Below, in pieces: positions 17,078 through 26,026 of a stretch of DNA of 53,380 nt (position 1 is the stretch's first letter; every line of letters starts with the position of its first letter). Source of the stretch: Fen-999 sp964469455. GTDB lineage: Bacteria; Pseudomonadota; Gammaproteobacteria; Burkholderiales; Rhodocyclaceae. The stretch lies in NCBI GenBank assembly GCA_964469455.1, contig CAYXZX010000006.1, positions 1 through 53,380 of the forward strand. The letters run 5' to 3'. The notes under the pieces are model-generated. The model saw nothing but the letters and a program-made list of their open reading frames with translations, had not been told where the DNA came from and did no database searches. A program made the position numbers and the translations under genes.

Positions 17078-18715
17078 TTAGCGGAAGGACCACTGTTGAG
17101 CCTTGCGCATCGCTTCGTGCGCCTCGCCCATGGTCACCTTGTTCTCCAGCGCATCCATCAACACCGGCACCATGTTGTCGCCGCCACGCCACGCTGTCCG
17201 GATGCGACCCATGGCATCGGCCCAGCGGCCGGCGTCGCGCTGCTGTCGATAGCGGCGCAGCGTCTCGGCTCTTCGTTCGCCCCATTCGTCGGCGCGGATC
17301 TTGTGAATGTGAATGGGTGGGTCTTCCTCCGGCGAAACTTGGAACCGATTCACGCCGACCAACACACGGCGGGCACTGTCGAGGTCGTGCTGGTTCTTGA
17401 TGCGCGCCGCGTTGATTTCGGATTCAAGCCAGCCGTCGCGGATGCAGTCAACCATGCCGCCGCGCCGGTCGATCTCGGCGAGTTTGCTCACGATCTCCTG
17501 CTCCATGCGATTGGTCAGATTCTCGACGTAGTACGATCCCGCGAGGGGGTCGACCGTCTTGGTGATGCCACTTTCGTATGCGATGACCTGCTGCGTGCGT
17601 AACGCCATGCGCGATGACTCTTCCGTGGGCAGCCCGTGGCCCTCGTCGTAGGAGCACAAATGAATGGATTGTGCGCCACCGAAGACTGCCGCCATGGCCT
17701 CGACGCCGGCGCGTACCATGTTCACGCGCGGTTGTTGCGTGGTCAGTGTGTTGCCGGCCGATTGCACCGAGAACCGCAAGCGCCAGCACTCCGGATTGGT
17801 GGCGCCAAACTCGTCCTTCATGGTTCGTGCGTACAGCCGGCGCATCGCGCGAAACTTGGCGATCTCCTCGAAGAAGTCGATTGATGCCGAGAGGAAAAAT
17901 GATGCCCGGCGCGGGAACAGGTTAATGTCAAGTCCCCGCTTGCGCGCCAGCCGAAAGATGTCGAAGGCGTGACCGAGCGTGAAGGCGCCATCCTGGATGG
18001 CGTTAACGCCGGTTTCGCGAAGGTTGTAGCCGTTGGTGACCATCCAGTTGAGTCGCGGCAGATTCTTCGAGATGTACTCAATATTGTCGATACACAGGCG
18101 CAAGGTTCCTTCGAGTGGAAAGAACTGGGTAATGGTTTGCAGCGGTCCGCCGCTCATCTGATAGAACGGGTCATTTTGTTGGGTGCCGATGACATCCTTG
18201 AAGTCGACGCCGAGTCGACGGGCGACGCAGGCCAGCATGGCCAGGGTGACCGACGATACGGGCGGACGGATCGACAGTGCATACGAAAGCTGCGCCGGCG
18301 TGAACCCGGCGTACAAGGCTTCCATGTCCTCCAGGGTCGAGATGGCGACGCCGGTGACGCCGACTTCGCCTTCGGCCAGCGGGTCGTCGGAGTCAAAGCC
18401 GTACGAGGTCGGCAGGTCGATGGTGATCACAAAGCCGTTGGCGCCGTTGGCCGCCAGGTACTTGATCCGCTCGTTGGTTTCCTGCGGCGAGCCGAAACCG
18501 ACTTGAAATCGGCGTGTCCAGATCCGGGAGCGGTACATGCCGGCATATGGCCCGCGGGTGAATGGGTACTCACCGGGGCCACCGAGGTCACGCTCGGCGT
18601 CGAAACCGGCGATGTCATCCGGCCCATATACCTCGTCGATGGGAAGACCAGCGCCGGTTGCGAAGACTTGCTCTTCGTGATCACGGGGCACGCTGTTAAC
18701 AACAGCTGCATTCAT
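17078..18715 (-). CDS. Coenzyme B12-dependent acyl-CoA mutase large subunit with non-canonical active site
   Basis: A 545-residue TIM-barrel subunit of the methylmalonyl-CoA mutase superfamily, of IcmA/HcmA-like length. CoA-tunnel landmarks are kept (PFTRGPY57AGMY, R64, T67, R69; QND at 180-182; VQSAGNTLTTQQP). The residues that define substrate class in Propionibacterium methylmalonyl-CoA mutase are changed. Tyr89 aligns with Gln71 (RFQVGF), Arg207 with Gly190 after a short divergent loop, and His244 with Asn231 (GYNLRETG). Known relatives keep Tyr, Phe or Ile at the first site. The protein therefore probably rearranges a different, perhaps bulky or uncharged, acyl-CoA. The gene overlaps HyuB by 4 bases. 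The chaperone MeaB is fused to a monooxygenase in the divergent operon. Confidence 0.93.
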   Translation of the reverse strand: MNAAVVNSVPRDHEEQVFATGAGLPIDEVYGPDDIAGFDAERDLGGPGEYPFTRGPYAGMYRSRIWTRRFQVGFGSPQETNERIKYLAANGANGFVITIDLPTSYGFDSDDPLAEGEVGVTGVAISTLEDMEALYAGFTPAQLSYALSIRPPVSSVTLAMLACVARRLGVDFKDVIGTQQNDPFYQMSGGPLQTITQFFPLEGTLRLCIDNIEYISKNLPRLNWMVTNGYNLRETGVNAIQDGAFTLGHAFDIFRLARKRGLDINLFPRRASFFLSASIDFFEEIAKFRAMRRLYARTMKDEFGATNPECWRLRFSVQSAGNTLTTQQPRVNMVRAGVEAMAAVFGGAQSIHLCSYDEGHGLPTEESSRMALRTQQVIAYESGITKTVDPLAGSYYVENLTNRMEQEIVSKLAEIDRRGGMVDCIRDGWLESEINAARIKNQHDLDSARRVLVGVNRFQVSPEEDPPIHIHKIRADEWGERRAETLRRYRQQRDAGRWADAMGRIRTAWRGGDNMVPVLMDALENKVTMGEAHEAMRKAQQWSFR

Positions 18716-20472
18716 CGGGCTTCTCCCCTAAGGCCTTTTGTGCCGGCAACATCGAGCGCACCCGTGCTGGGGTCGATCACCACGCCGTACTGCTCCCTTG
18801 CGGCCGTGGCGGAGACATAGCCATAACGAACTTCGCGGGCCACCTGGTCGGCCGACCGGCGCTTGGGATCGCCGTAGCCGCCGCCACCGCCAGCCACCTG
18901 GCGCCATATCGTGCCCTTGGGAATATTGGCGACGACTTCCTTGCTCTTGCACGTGTAGCGTTTGCCGTCGGGGTAAACCAACTCACCATGGTTCAACATG
19001 CCGTGTCCGCCGCCCAGAATGCCCTTGGCTTCCGAGCCGGGATCGATGCCGTCGCCGAAAGCGCTCACCATGTTGTTGTCACCCAGAAACTCCATCTCCA
19101 TTTCGACGCCAAGTCCGCCACGCCATTGACCGGGACCGGCAGAGTCGGCCTTGAACTCGAAGCGGCGCAGATAGAGCGGGTCCTTCATCTCGAACATTTC
19201 GGGATCCTGCGCCAGCAGACCGCCACCGCAGGCAATCAGGCCGATGTGGTCGTAGCCATCGGCGCCCTCCGTGCCGCCACCACCACCCTTCAGCCCGTTG
19301 AACAGAATGTCGACAAATGGCTGCTTCGTCCGGGTGTTGAAGCCGACCGCGGCAATCGCGAAGAGCGGATTCCAGGCAGCCGTGACTCTTTGCGGCAACG
19401 CTTGCGCCAGTGCATCGAATATCGCCGCCGATATCTGATCGGACAGGTGGTTGCCGAACGTGCTGGCCGCCGGGAAGCGCGGATTGACGATCGATCCTTC
19501 CGGAAGATTGAAAGTCAGTGGCCGCATGACGCCGACGTTCTGCGGGATGCCCGGGTCCTTTAGGCACATGAGCAAGGTGAGGGTGATGGCCGAGATCGTC
19601 GAGGCCGGCGGGGCGTTTACGTAGCCAGGCGTTTGCGGGGCCGAGCCGGTAAAGTCGAAATCGATGCTTTCACCCGTGACCGTGACCTTGACGCAGATGT
19701 CCATGGTCGACCCGGGCGTGAAGCCGTCGTAGTGAGCGGTGGATTTGCCGTGATAGACGCCGTCCGGAATCTCGCGGATCTCGGCGCGCATCTGTTGTTC
19801 GGTAGCATCGTAAAGGTGCTGCAAATGGGCATCGAATCTCTCCCAGCCATGGCGATCGATCAGCTTGACCAACTCCCGTTCGCCGACAGCGCACCCGCCC
19901 ATCGCGGCTTGAATGTCCTCCTGGACGATGGGGAAGCGAATATTGCCGAAGACCAGATCCCAGACGTCCTGTCGCTTCTCGCCTTTTTCGTACAGCTTCA
20001 CCGGGGTGATGCGCAGCGCCTCCTGCCAGATCTCGGTCGCCCCCGGGTTATAGGCCCCCGCCACGGCGCCACCGACGTCGGCTTGATGGCCGTTGATGGC
20101 GGCGAAGCCCACCAATCGGTCGCCGTGGAAGATTGGCCGGACGATCTTGACATCCGCTGCCTGATTGCCGCCGGTAAAGGGATCGTTATGAATGATCACA
20201 TCGCCGGGATAGAGCTTGTCCTTGAAGTAGGCAACGATGCGCTTGATACTCTCGGGCACCGCGAAGGCCAGGATCGGGATATAGGCCGTCTGCTCCATCA
20301 TGTGGCCTTCGGCATCGTAGAGCCCGGTCACGAAATCCCTCGCCTCGGAAAGAATCGGTGATCGGGCGGTCCTCAGCATGACCAAACCCATTTCTTCCGT
20401 GATGGCCTTCAGCCGCCGCTGAATGACGGTGACCAGGATCGGGTCGATGCCGTGCTTGCCCGTCTCTTTCAT
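18712..20472 (-). CDS. Hydantoinase B/oxoprolinase family protein (HyuB-like)
   Basis: A 586-residue protein with the HyuB signature throughout. It starts DPILVTVIQRRLKAITEEMG, then RTARSPILSEARDF, DVIIHNDPFTGGNQAADVK, NGHQADVGG, and a C-terminal GGGGGYGDPKRR. Family members pair with HyuA to form ATP-dependent hydrolases (N-methylhydantoin, 5-oxoproline) or carboxylases (acetone, acetophenone). The ATG overlaps HyuA by 4 bases and its end overlaps the B12-mutase large subunit by 4 bases, so the three are translationally coupled. The combination with a mutase suggests hydrolysis or carboxylation of a cyclic or keto intermediate next to the rearrangement; which of the two cannot be told. Confidence 0.92.
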   Translation of the reverse strand: MKETGKHGIDPILVTVIQRRLKAITEEMGLVMLRTARSPILSEARDFVTGLYDAEGHMMEQTAYIPILAFAVPESIKRIVAYFKDKLYPGDVIIHNDPFTGGNQAADVKIVRPIFHGDRLVGFAAINGHQADVGGAVAGAYNPGATEIWQEALRITPVKLYEKGEKRQDVWDLVFGNIRFPIVQEDIQAAMGGCAVGERELVKLIDRHGWERFDAHLQHLYDATEQQMRAEIREIPDGVYHGKSTAHYDGFTPGSTMDICVKVTVTGESIDFDFTGSAPQTPGYVNAPPASTISAITLTLLMCLKDPGIPQNVGVMRPLTFNLPEGSIVNPRFPAASTFGNHLSDQISAAIFDALAQALPQRVTAAWNPLFAIAAVGFNTRTKQPFVDILFNGLKGGGGGTEGADGYDHIGLIACGGGLLAQDPEMFEMKDPLYLRRFEFKADSAGPGQWRGGLGVEMEMEFLGDNNMVSAFGDGIDPGSEAKGILGGGHGMLNHGELVYPDGKRYTCKSKEVVANIPKGTIWRQVAGGGGGYGDPKRRSADQVAREVRYGYVSATAAREQYGVVIDPSTGALDVAGTKGLRGEAR

Positions 20473-22577
20473 TCGAGAACCCTCCTCAGGTAGGTGTGGC
20501 CGATCTCGCGCTGGTACAGACAGTAGCTGCCGGCCCGATCGACGACGAAATCAAACTCGGGTGACACCAGGGTAGTGGTGGTGATCTGTTCAATAATGGC
20601 CGGGCCGCAGCCCTGATGACCAAACTGCAGGCGTTCGCCGTCGTAGATGGGCACCTCTGCGAACGTGCCTTCGCTCGGCAAGTAGACTCGGCGTCGGCCT
20701 TTCTCGCACGCGCCAATGTCATCGTCGGTACGGGCCATGAACTTCATCGCCGGCTTGTCGGTGATCCCGAGTACCGTGACCCTCAGATTGACGAGTTCGA
20801 CCTCAGTTCCGGCTTCGCGCAGCGAATAGCCGTACAAGCGTTCGTGTTCCTCATGAAGAACCGAGCAGATGTAGTCAATCCCTTCCTGCTCGAATCGCAG
20901 GATGTCGAAATCGCAGGTAATCTCGTTGTGTTGGCCGAGATAGCGCATGTCAATCGCGTACTCGACGCGAACCCGATCATGGGCCGTGACTCTCTCGTCG
21001 TGGAGTACCTGCCGTCCTTGGCGCTCGAGCTCGGCAAAGTGCTTCGCCATGACGCGCGTGTCGGCCTCGCTGCCGAGCGCATGGTAGGTACGCACATAAC
21101 TATGCTTGAAGTCGGAACGAAGCATGCCGCTTGCGCAAAAGATTGACGATTCACGTGGCACCACGATAACCGGCAACTCCAGTTCGAGCGCGATCATCGC
21201 GCCGTGAATCGGGCCTGCACCGCCGGCGACGACAAGTGGATATTCACGCGGATCGATGCCGCGTGATACGGTGATTTCGCGAAGGCCGGCGGCCATATTC
21301 ACGTTGACGACATGGAACATGCCCGCCGCCGCCTGTTCCACGGAAATGCCGAGCGGCTTGGCAATATGCGTCTCAATGGCCCGCCGAGCGGCTTCGCGAT
21401 CGAGCTTCATCCGTCCGCCGAGGAAGTAATCCGGCTCGAGGTAGCCCAACACCAGATTGGCGTCGGTGCAGGTCGGCAACTCGCCGCCGCGGCCGTAGCA
21501 CGCTGGCCCCGGTTGGGCACCGGCGCTTTGTGGACCCATGCGGAGCAGGCCGCCATCGTCGATCCAGCCGATCGATCCACCGCCGGCGCCGATGGTGTGA
21601 ATGTCTAGCATGGGCAGCGCCAGCCGCTGGCGGGCAATCCACCCTTCGCTGCGCAACAGCGGCACGCCCCGCTGCACGACCGACGCATCGAAGGAAGTGC
21701 CGCCCATATCGACGGTGATGCATTGATCGTAGCCTTGCACGCCGGTAAACACGAGGCCGGCCACTGGGCCACCCGCCGGGCCCGACAACAGGGTCATCAC
21801 CGCCGTTTTCGCGGTGGACTCCGGTGTGGCCACGCCACCGTTCGACTGCATGATCAGCAACACGCCCTTGAAGCCGATGCGGGCGAGATTGGCTTGCAGC
21901 GAATCGAGGTAACGCTTCAGGATCGGGCCGACATAGCTGTTGAGAGCGGCAGTGGACAAACGTTCGTAGAAACGCGCTTGCGGCAACAGCTCCGACGAGA
22001 CCGTCAGGTAAGTGTTGGGGAGGCGTTCCTGGACCATTGCCTTGGCCAGCTGTTCATGGACCGGATTGGCGTGGCTATGCATAAAACAGATCGCCACGGC
22101 CTGCACCTGCGCCGCAACGAGCGCGTCGACGGCGCTCGCCAGCGACTGCTTATCCAGGGCCAGGACGACGTTGCCCGAGGCATCGGTGCGCTCCTTGACC
22201 ACGACTCGACGATCGCGCGGTACCAGCGGCGGCGGCGGCGTCAGTTTGTTGTTGTAGAGCTCTTCACGATAGCCGCGACGCATTTCCAGAATATCGCGGA
22301 ATCCTTCGGTGGTGATCAGACCGGTCCTGACACCATTGCCGGTGAGCACGGCGTTGGTGGTGACCGTTGTCCCGTGAACAATCAGCTCGACTTCTCGAGC
22401 GAACTGCTCGAGCCCCATGCCGAGCGACTCGGCCATCTCGCTCATGCCGGCCAAAACGCCGATGGAGGGATCCTGGGGCGTACTGGATGTCTTGAAGACA
22501 CTCGAGTCACCGGCGTCGTCAATCATGAGAAAGTCTGTAAACGTGCCGCCGACATCGATACCTATTCTGTAGCCCAT
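20469..22577 (-). CDS. Hydantoinase A/oxoprolinase family ATPase subunit (HyuA-like)
   Basis: A 702-residue protein with the acetate-kinase/actin-like ATPase start MGYRIGIDVGGTFTDFLMID. The second phosphate loop (TVDMGGTSFDASVV) lies near residue 290 and a GGAGPIHGAMIA segment in the second half, followed by the HyuA C-terminal domain. It activates the substrate carbonyl by phosphorylation for the HyuB partner. The related acetone and acetophenone carboxylases also use this fold. It sits 59 bases downstream of the thiolase gene. No biotin- or carboxylase-specific third subunit is visible nearby, which leans toward hydrolase over carboxylase (weak inference). Confidence 0.93.
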   Translation of the reverse strand: MGYRIGIDVGGTFTDFLMIDDAGDSSVFKTSSTPQDPSIGVLAGMSEMAESLGMGLEQFAREVELIVHGTTVTTNAVLTGNGVRTGLITTEGFRDILEMRRGYREELYNNKLTPPPPLVPRDRRVVVKERTDASGNVVLALDKQSLASAVDALVAAQVQAVAICFMHSHANPVHEQLAKAMVQERLPNTYLTVSSELLPQARFYERLSTAALNSYVGPILKRYLDSLQANLARIGFKGVLLIMQSNGGVATPESTAKTAVMTLLSGPAGGPVAGLVFTGVQGYDQCITVDMGGTSFDASVVQRGVPLLRSEGWIARQRLALPMLDIHTIGAGGGSIGWIDDGGLLRMGPQSAGAQPGPACYGRGGELPTCTDANLVLGYLEPDYFLGGRMKLDREAARRAIETHIAKPLGISVEQAAAGMFHVVNVNMAAGLREITVSRGIDPREYPLVVAGGAGPIHGAMIALELELPVIVVPRESSIFCASGMLRSDFKHSYVRTYHALGSEADTRVMAKHFAELERQGRQVLHDERVTAHDRVRVEYAIDMRYLGQHNEITCDFDILRFEQEGIDYICSVLHEEHERLYGYSLREAGTEVELVNLRVTVLGITDKPAMKFMARTDDDIGACEKGRRRVYLPSEGTFAEVPIYDGERLQFGHQGCGPAIIEQITTTTLVSPEFDFVVDRAGSYCLYQREIGHTYLRRVLE

Positions 22578-22636
22578 CTATGTCTCCTACGCCTTGCTTC
22601 GTTGTTATTTGGCGACGAGCGCGCTGCCGAGGCGGG

Positions 22637-23845
22637 TCAACGCCTGTCGACTACGTCGAGTACCACAGCCATGGCCGTATCACCAGCCGCGCAGCCGGCG
22701 AACAGACCGGTGCCGCCGCCGCGAATGGCGAGCTCCTCTATGAGTTCTATGATCGACCGCGTACCCATGGGAGCTTGCGGGTGACCCCACACCAGCGAGC
22801 ACCCGAAGTTGTTCATCTTGGCCAAATCGCATCCCGTTTGCCGGCTGAAGAAGATGTCGTTGACCGCAAACGGGTTGTGGGTTTTGATGGCATCGATCTG
22901 AGCCATGGTTTTCCCGGCCCGTTTCAAGGCGTTCATTGCCGCCGGCACCGTTGCCTCCGGCATATAGGCCACCTCGGCACGGGCCTGGCCAAAGCCGAGC
23001 AGCCGAACGACGATGTTCGGGTTGCGCGTCAGTTCACGCGCCTTATCCGCGTGGGCGACGATCAAGCCGGCGTTGCCATCGGCTGGATGGGTTTGGGCGC
23101 CGTACGTAACCGTGCCGCCGGCATTGACCGGCTTTAGCGCAGCCAGGCCGGCCGGAGTCGAAACGTTGACCCCCTCGTCGCCCGCCAGCGCTGCTACGGT
23201 CTTGCGAAACCTGGCGTCAGGCACTGGAAATGGCAGGGTCATGAAGCGCCTCAGGAACGCAGAGTCATCGACAAGGGCTTCCCGATATTGCGATTCACGA
23301 AGCAATACCACTTCGTGCTGCTCCGCAGTTCCTATGCCATGCCTGACGGCCACGTTTTCCGCCGTTTGCAGCATTGAATGGCCACCGTTCGGGTCACAGC
23401 CGAAGTTCTCGATGACCCAGTCCTCGTGACTCCCCGTGCCGCCGGGCCCCATGGGATCGGGATAGTAGAGATGCGGCCCGTTGGAGGTGCGGTCGCAAGT
23501 CACGGCCAATGCGCAGCTAGCGAGCCCCGCCTGGATTTCTTGAGCAGCGGTAAATAGTACACGCACGCCGGTCGCGCAGGCTTGCATGAGGGTCGGGCCG
23601 CCGATGTTCGGGGTGCCAGCAAGTGTTGCCAGCCACGGCAGGCCATAAAACGAGTTCCGCTGGGGCACGGAAAAACCTAAAGCACCGCAATCGAACACCG
23701 AAGCATCGATGGCACGCTTTGCCAACTCCGCTTTCGTAACTTGGGCGGCAAACTGGATACTGTGCAAGTGAGAAAAACTGCCCTGCCACCGGACAAAGGG
23801 CGTAGTCCAATACGCCCCATACGGAATTTCCGCAAGGTACTGCAT
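22637..23845 (-). CDS. Thiolase (lipid-transfer/SCP2-like subgroup)
   Basis: A 402-residue thiolase, first gene of the leftward operon. The nucleophilic Cys is C90 (LMQACATGVRV). The His of the oxyanion hole lies in KTHNPFAVND, the second His is H355 (WGHPQAPMGTR), and the acid/base Cys is C385 (FAGCAAGD). With all four catalytic elements present it should be a true thiolytic enzyme, cleaving a 3-ketoacyl-CoA with CoA or running in the reverse Claisen direction. It probably acts on the last products of the ring-degradation route (inference). Confidence 0.92.
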   Translation of the reverse strand: MQYLAEIPYGAYWTTPFVRWQGSFSHLHSIQFAAQVTKAELAKRAIDASVFDCGALGFSVPQRNSFYGLPWLATLAGTPNIGGPTLMQACATGVRVLFTAAQEIQAGLASCALAVTCDRTSNGPHLYYPDPMGPGGTGSHEDWVIENFGCDPNGGHSMLQTAENVAVRHGIGTAEQHEVVLLRESQYREALVDDSAFLRRFMTLPFPVPDARFRKTVAALAGDEGVNVSTPAGLAALKPVNAGGTVTYGAQTHPADGNAGLIVAHADKARELTRNPNIVVRLLGFGQARAEVAYMPEATVPAAMNALKRAGKTMAQIDAIKTHNPFAVNDIFFSRQTGCDLAKMNNFGCSLVWGHPQAPMGTRSIIELIEELAIRGGGTGLFAGCAAGDTAMAVVLDVVDRR

Positions 23846-23998
23846 GTGTCTCCTCCATGGCGGAACAGAACTGGGCTCCGCTCAATGAGTTTCGTCTTGT
23901 GAATTCGACTTTGAATTTAATTTCTATTGACGGTACATTGCTTTTTGATAGCATGTCAACAAATTTTTAGAAAACCAAGAACTGAGGAGACAGAAGAT
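23846..23998. promoter_or_regulatory. Divergent promoter region between the two central operons
   Basis: The 153-base region is AT-rich compared with its flanks. Facing right, TTGACG (23927-23932), a 16-base spacer and TAGCAT (23949-23954) make a plausible sigma70 promoter. The imperfect palindrome TTGATAGCATGTCAA (23945-23959) overlaps that -10. On the minus strand the same palindrome supplies a TTGACA -35-like hexamer (23959 to 23954), but its -10 is poor. A regulator bound here could control both operons at once. The tandem winged-helix genes at 32504-33690 are the nearest candidates (inference). Confidence 0.5.
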
Positions 23999-26014
23999 AT
24001 GGCGAATTTCCTCGCCAATCCGTTGCTGCGTACACCTGGCCGAGGGCTGCCGCGCCACGTGGCAATCATTGGGGCCGGGACCATCGGACCCGATATTGGC
24101 TATTACTTGAAGAGCGCCTTGCCGAAGATTCGGCTGACCCTGGTTGACATCGCGCAACTGGCGATCGATCAAGGGTTGCAGCGTTGCCGCGACTATGCGG
24201 CGAAAGCCGTGGCGCGCGGCAAGATGAGCGAAGCGCAAGCTGCCGAAGTAACCGCGAACATCGAGGGTACTCTCGACTACGGTGCGATGAGCGATTGCGA
24301 TTGGGTGATCGAAGCCGCCACCGAGAACCTGGACCTCAAGCGACGGATCTTCCGGCAGGTCGAGCAGGTCGTGAACGCAAGCGCCTTGATTACCTCTAAT
24401 ACCAGTTCACTCCCCGCCGCACGGATCTTCGCCGAAATGCGCGACCCAAGCCGGGCGACCGTTACTCATTTCTTTGCGCCGGCCTGGCGTAATCCCGCTG
24501 TTGAAATCGTCGATTGGCCCACTGCTAGTCGCGAGGCGATCGAGTACCTGCGCTGGCTGTTCTGCACCACGGGCAAGGTGCCGATGGTGACGACTGACGA
24601 CGTCTGCTTCATGCTCGATCGGATATTCGACAACTGGTGCAACGACGCGGCAATGCTGCTTGACCGGGCGACCGCAGCGGAGATTGACAGTGTTCTTTCC
24701 CGCTATGTCCATGCCGGTCCGTTCTTCGTCTTGAATCTCGCCAACGGGAATCCGATCATCACCGAAACCAACACCCTGCAAGCCGATGAAGAGGGCGACC
24801 ACTATCGCCCCGCGGCCATTTTTCGTTCAGTGCAGAAATGGCTGACCGTTCCGCCGGGCAAGTCGGTGCCGGTAAACGCCGAGACCGCATCGGCGATCGC
24901 CGATCGCATGCTCGGAATCCTGTTCTCCCAATCGATCGACATTCTGGATCGGCGCATCGGCGATCCATCGGATCTGGAGTTGGGCTGCAAGACCGCGTTT
25001 GGTTTCAAGCAGGGTCCACTCGACCTCATGCGACACTTGGGCGAAAGCGAGAGCCGGCGCATTCTGGAAAAGTTCGCGGCGGAACGCCCGGGCATGCCTG
25101 TGCCGCAGCGTCCGCTCGGGCAGTACCAGAAGTTCCTGCGTCATGTCCTGGTGGATGATGTCGAGGACGTGAAAGTCATCACGCTGCGTCGGCCCGAGGC
25201 GATGAATGCCCTCAATGACGAGATGACTGACGAGATCCTCGAGGTAATCCGCAACCATGAAGACGATCCGGCGATTCGTGGTTTCGTCATCGTCGGCTAC
25301 GGACCCAAGGCCTTCTGCGCCGGTGCCGAGATTGGACGCTTTGTCGGCATGCTGGGTGATGAGGAAGCCGCGACACAGTACGCGCGCGATTGCTCGCGTC
25401 TGCTGGTCCATCTCGATTCGATGAAGAAACCGGTCGTCGCAGCGCTGAACGGCATGGCGCTGGGCGGAGGCCTGGAACTGGCAATGCGTTGTCACGCGCT
25501 CGTCGCCATGGAAAACGCATGGATGCAATTGCCCGAAATCACGCTGGGCATCGTGCCGGGAATAGGCGCCATGGTCGTTCCCTTCCGCCGCTGGGGCCAC
25601 GCCGCCGAAACGTTTGCAGCGATGCTCGGCCGCGCCGAGCGCGTCAGCGCGGGAAAGCTACACGAACTCGGCGTGCTCGATGCGCTGGCCGGCGATATTC
25701 CGGCGCTGATCGCCAAGGCGATAGGCCGGGTCCGGGAACTCGCCGAGTGCCGAGCCGATTGGCGCGACAACGCGGCGATCCTGCCCGCGACGCTGGCCTT
25801 CGATCCGGCGGCGGCCAACGGCGCGGCGCTCAGCCGTCAGGTACTCGGAATACTTGAACAGGCGATCAGGGACGCCGCCTCGGCGCCGACGTTCGAAGGC
25901 GCGCTGGAAGTCGGCTATCGCGCCTTCGGTCAAACCGCGTGTACCGCCGCCGCCCGCGAAGGCATCGTCGCGTTCGGCGAAGGCCGGGCGCCGAATTTTG
26001 CCAACACGCCCTGA
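23999..26014 (+). CDS. 3-hydroxyacyl-CoA dehydrogenase / enoyl-CoA hydratase fusion (inverted FadB order)
   Basis: A 671-residue bifunctional protein. Residues about 20-380 form a 3-hydroxyacyl-CoA dehydrogenase with the NAD motif GAGTIG (25-30), followed by its C-terminal domain. Residues about 385-600 form a crotonase (RRPEAMNALND; oxyanion loop KAFCAGAEIG; LPEITLGIVPG with a catalytic Glu). FadB has the crotonase first; here the dehydrogenase is first, as in some archaeal and anaerobic-pathway fusions. The start is ATG 23999, behind GAGGAG; the upstream frame extension runs through the promoter. It carries out consecutive hydration and oxidation steps of beta-oxidation, and is the first gene of the rightward operon. 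Confidence 0.93.
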   Translation: MANFLANPLLRTPGRGLPRHVAIIGAGTIGPDIGYYLKSALPKIRLTLVDIAQLAIDQGLQRCRDYAAKAVARGKMSEAQAAEVTANIEGTLDYGAMSDCDWVIEAATENLDLKRRIFRQVEQVVNASALITSNTSSLPAARIFAEMRDPSRATVTHFFAPAWRNPAVEIVDWPTASREAIEYLRWLFCTTGKVPMVTTDDVCFMLDRIFDNWCNDAAMLLDRATAAEIDSVLSRYVHAGPFFVLNLANGNPIITETNTLQADEEGDHYRPAAIFRSVQKWLTVPPGKSVPVNAETASAIADRMLGILFSQSIDILDRRIGDPSDLELGCKTAFGFKQGPLDLMRHLGESESRRILEKFAAERPGMPVPQRPLGQYQKFLRHVLVDDVEDVKVITLRRPEAMNALNDEMTDEILEVIRNHEDDPAIRGFVIVGYGPKAFCAGAEIGRFVGMLGDEEAATQYARDCSRLLVHLDSMKKPVVAALNGMALGGGLELAMRCHALVAMENAWMQLPEITLGIVPGIGAMVVPFRRWGHAAETFAAMLGRAERVSAGKLHELGVLDALAGDIPALIAKAIGRVRELAECRADWRDNAAILPATLAFDPAAANGAALSRQVLGILEQAIRDAASAPTFEGALEVGYRAFGQTACTAAAREGIVAFGEGRAPNFANTP

Positions 26015-26026
26015 CCTCTGCGCGCA

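Noticed and set aside
21723..22784. A 353-codon plus-strand frame
   Set aside because: Antisense to HyuA and the end of the thiolase gene; composition typical of shadow frames, no domain visible.
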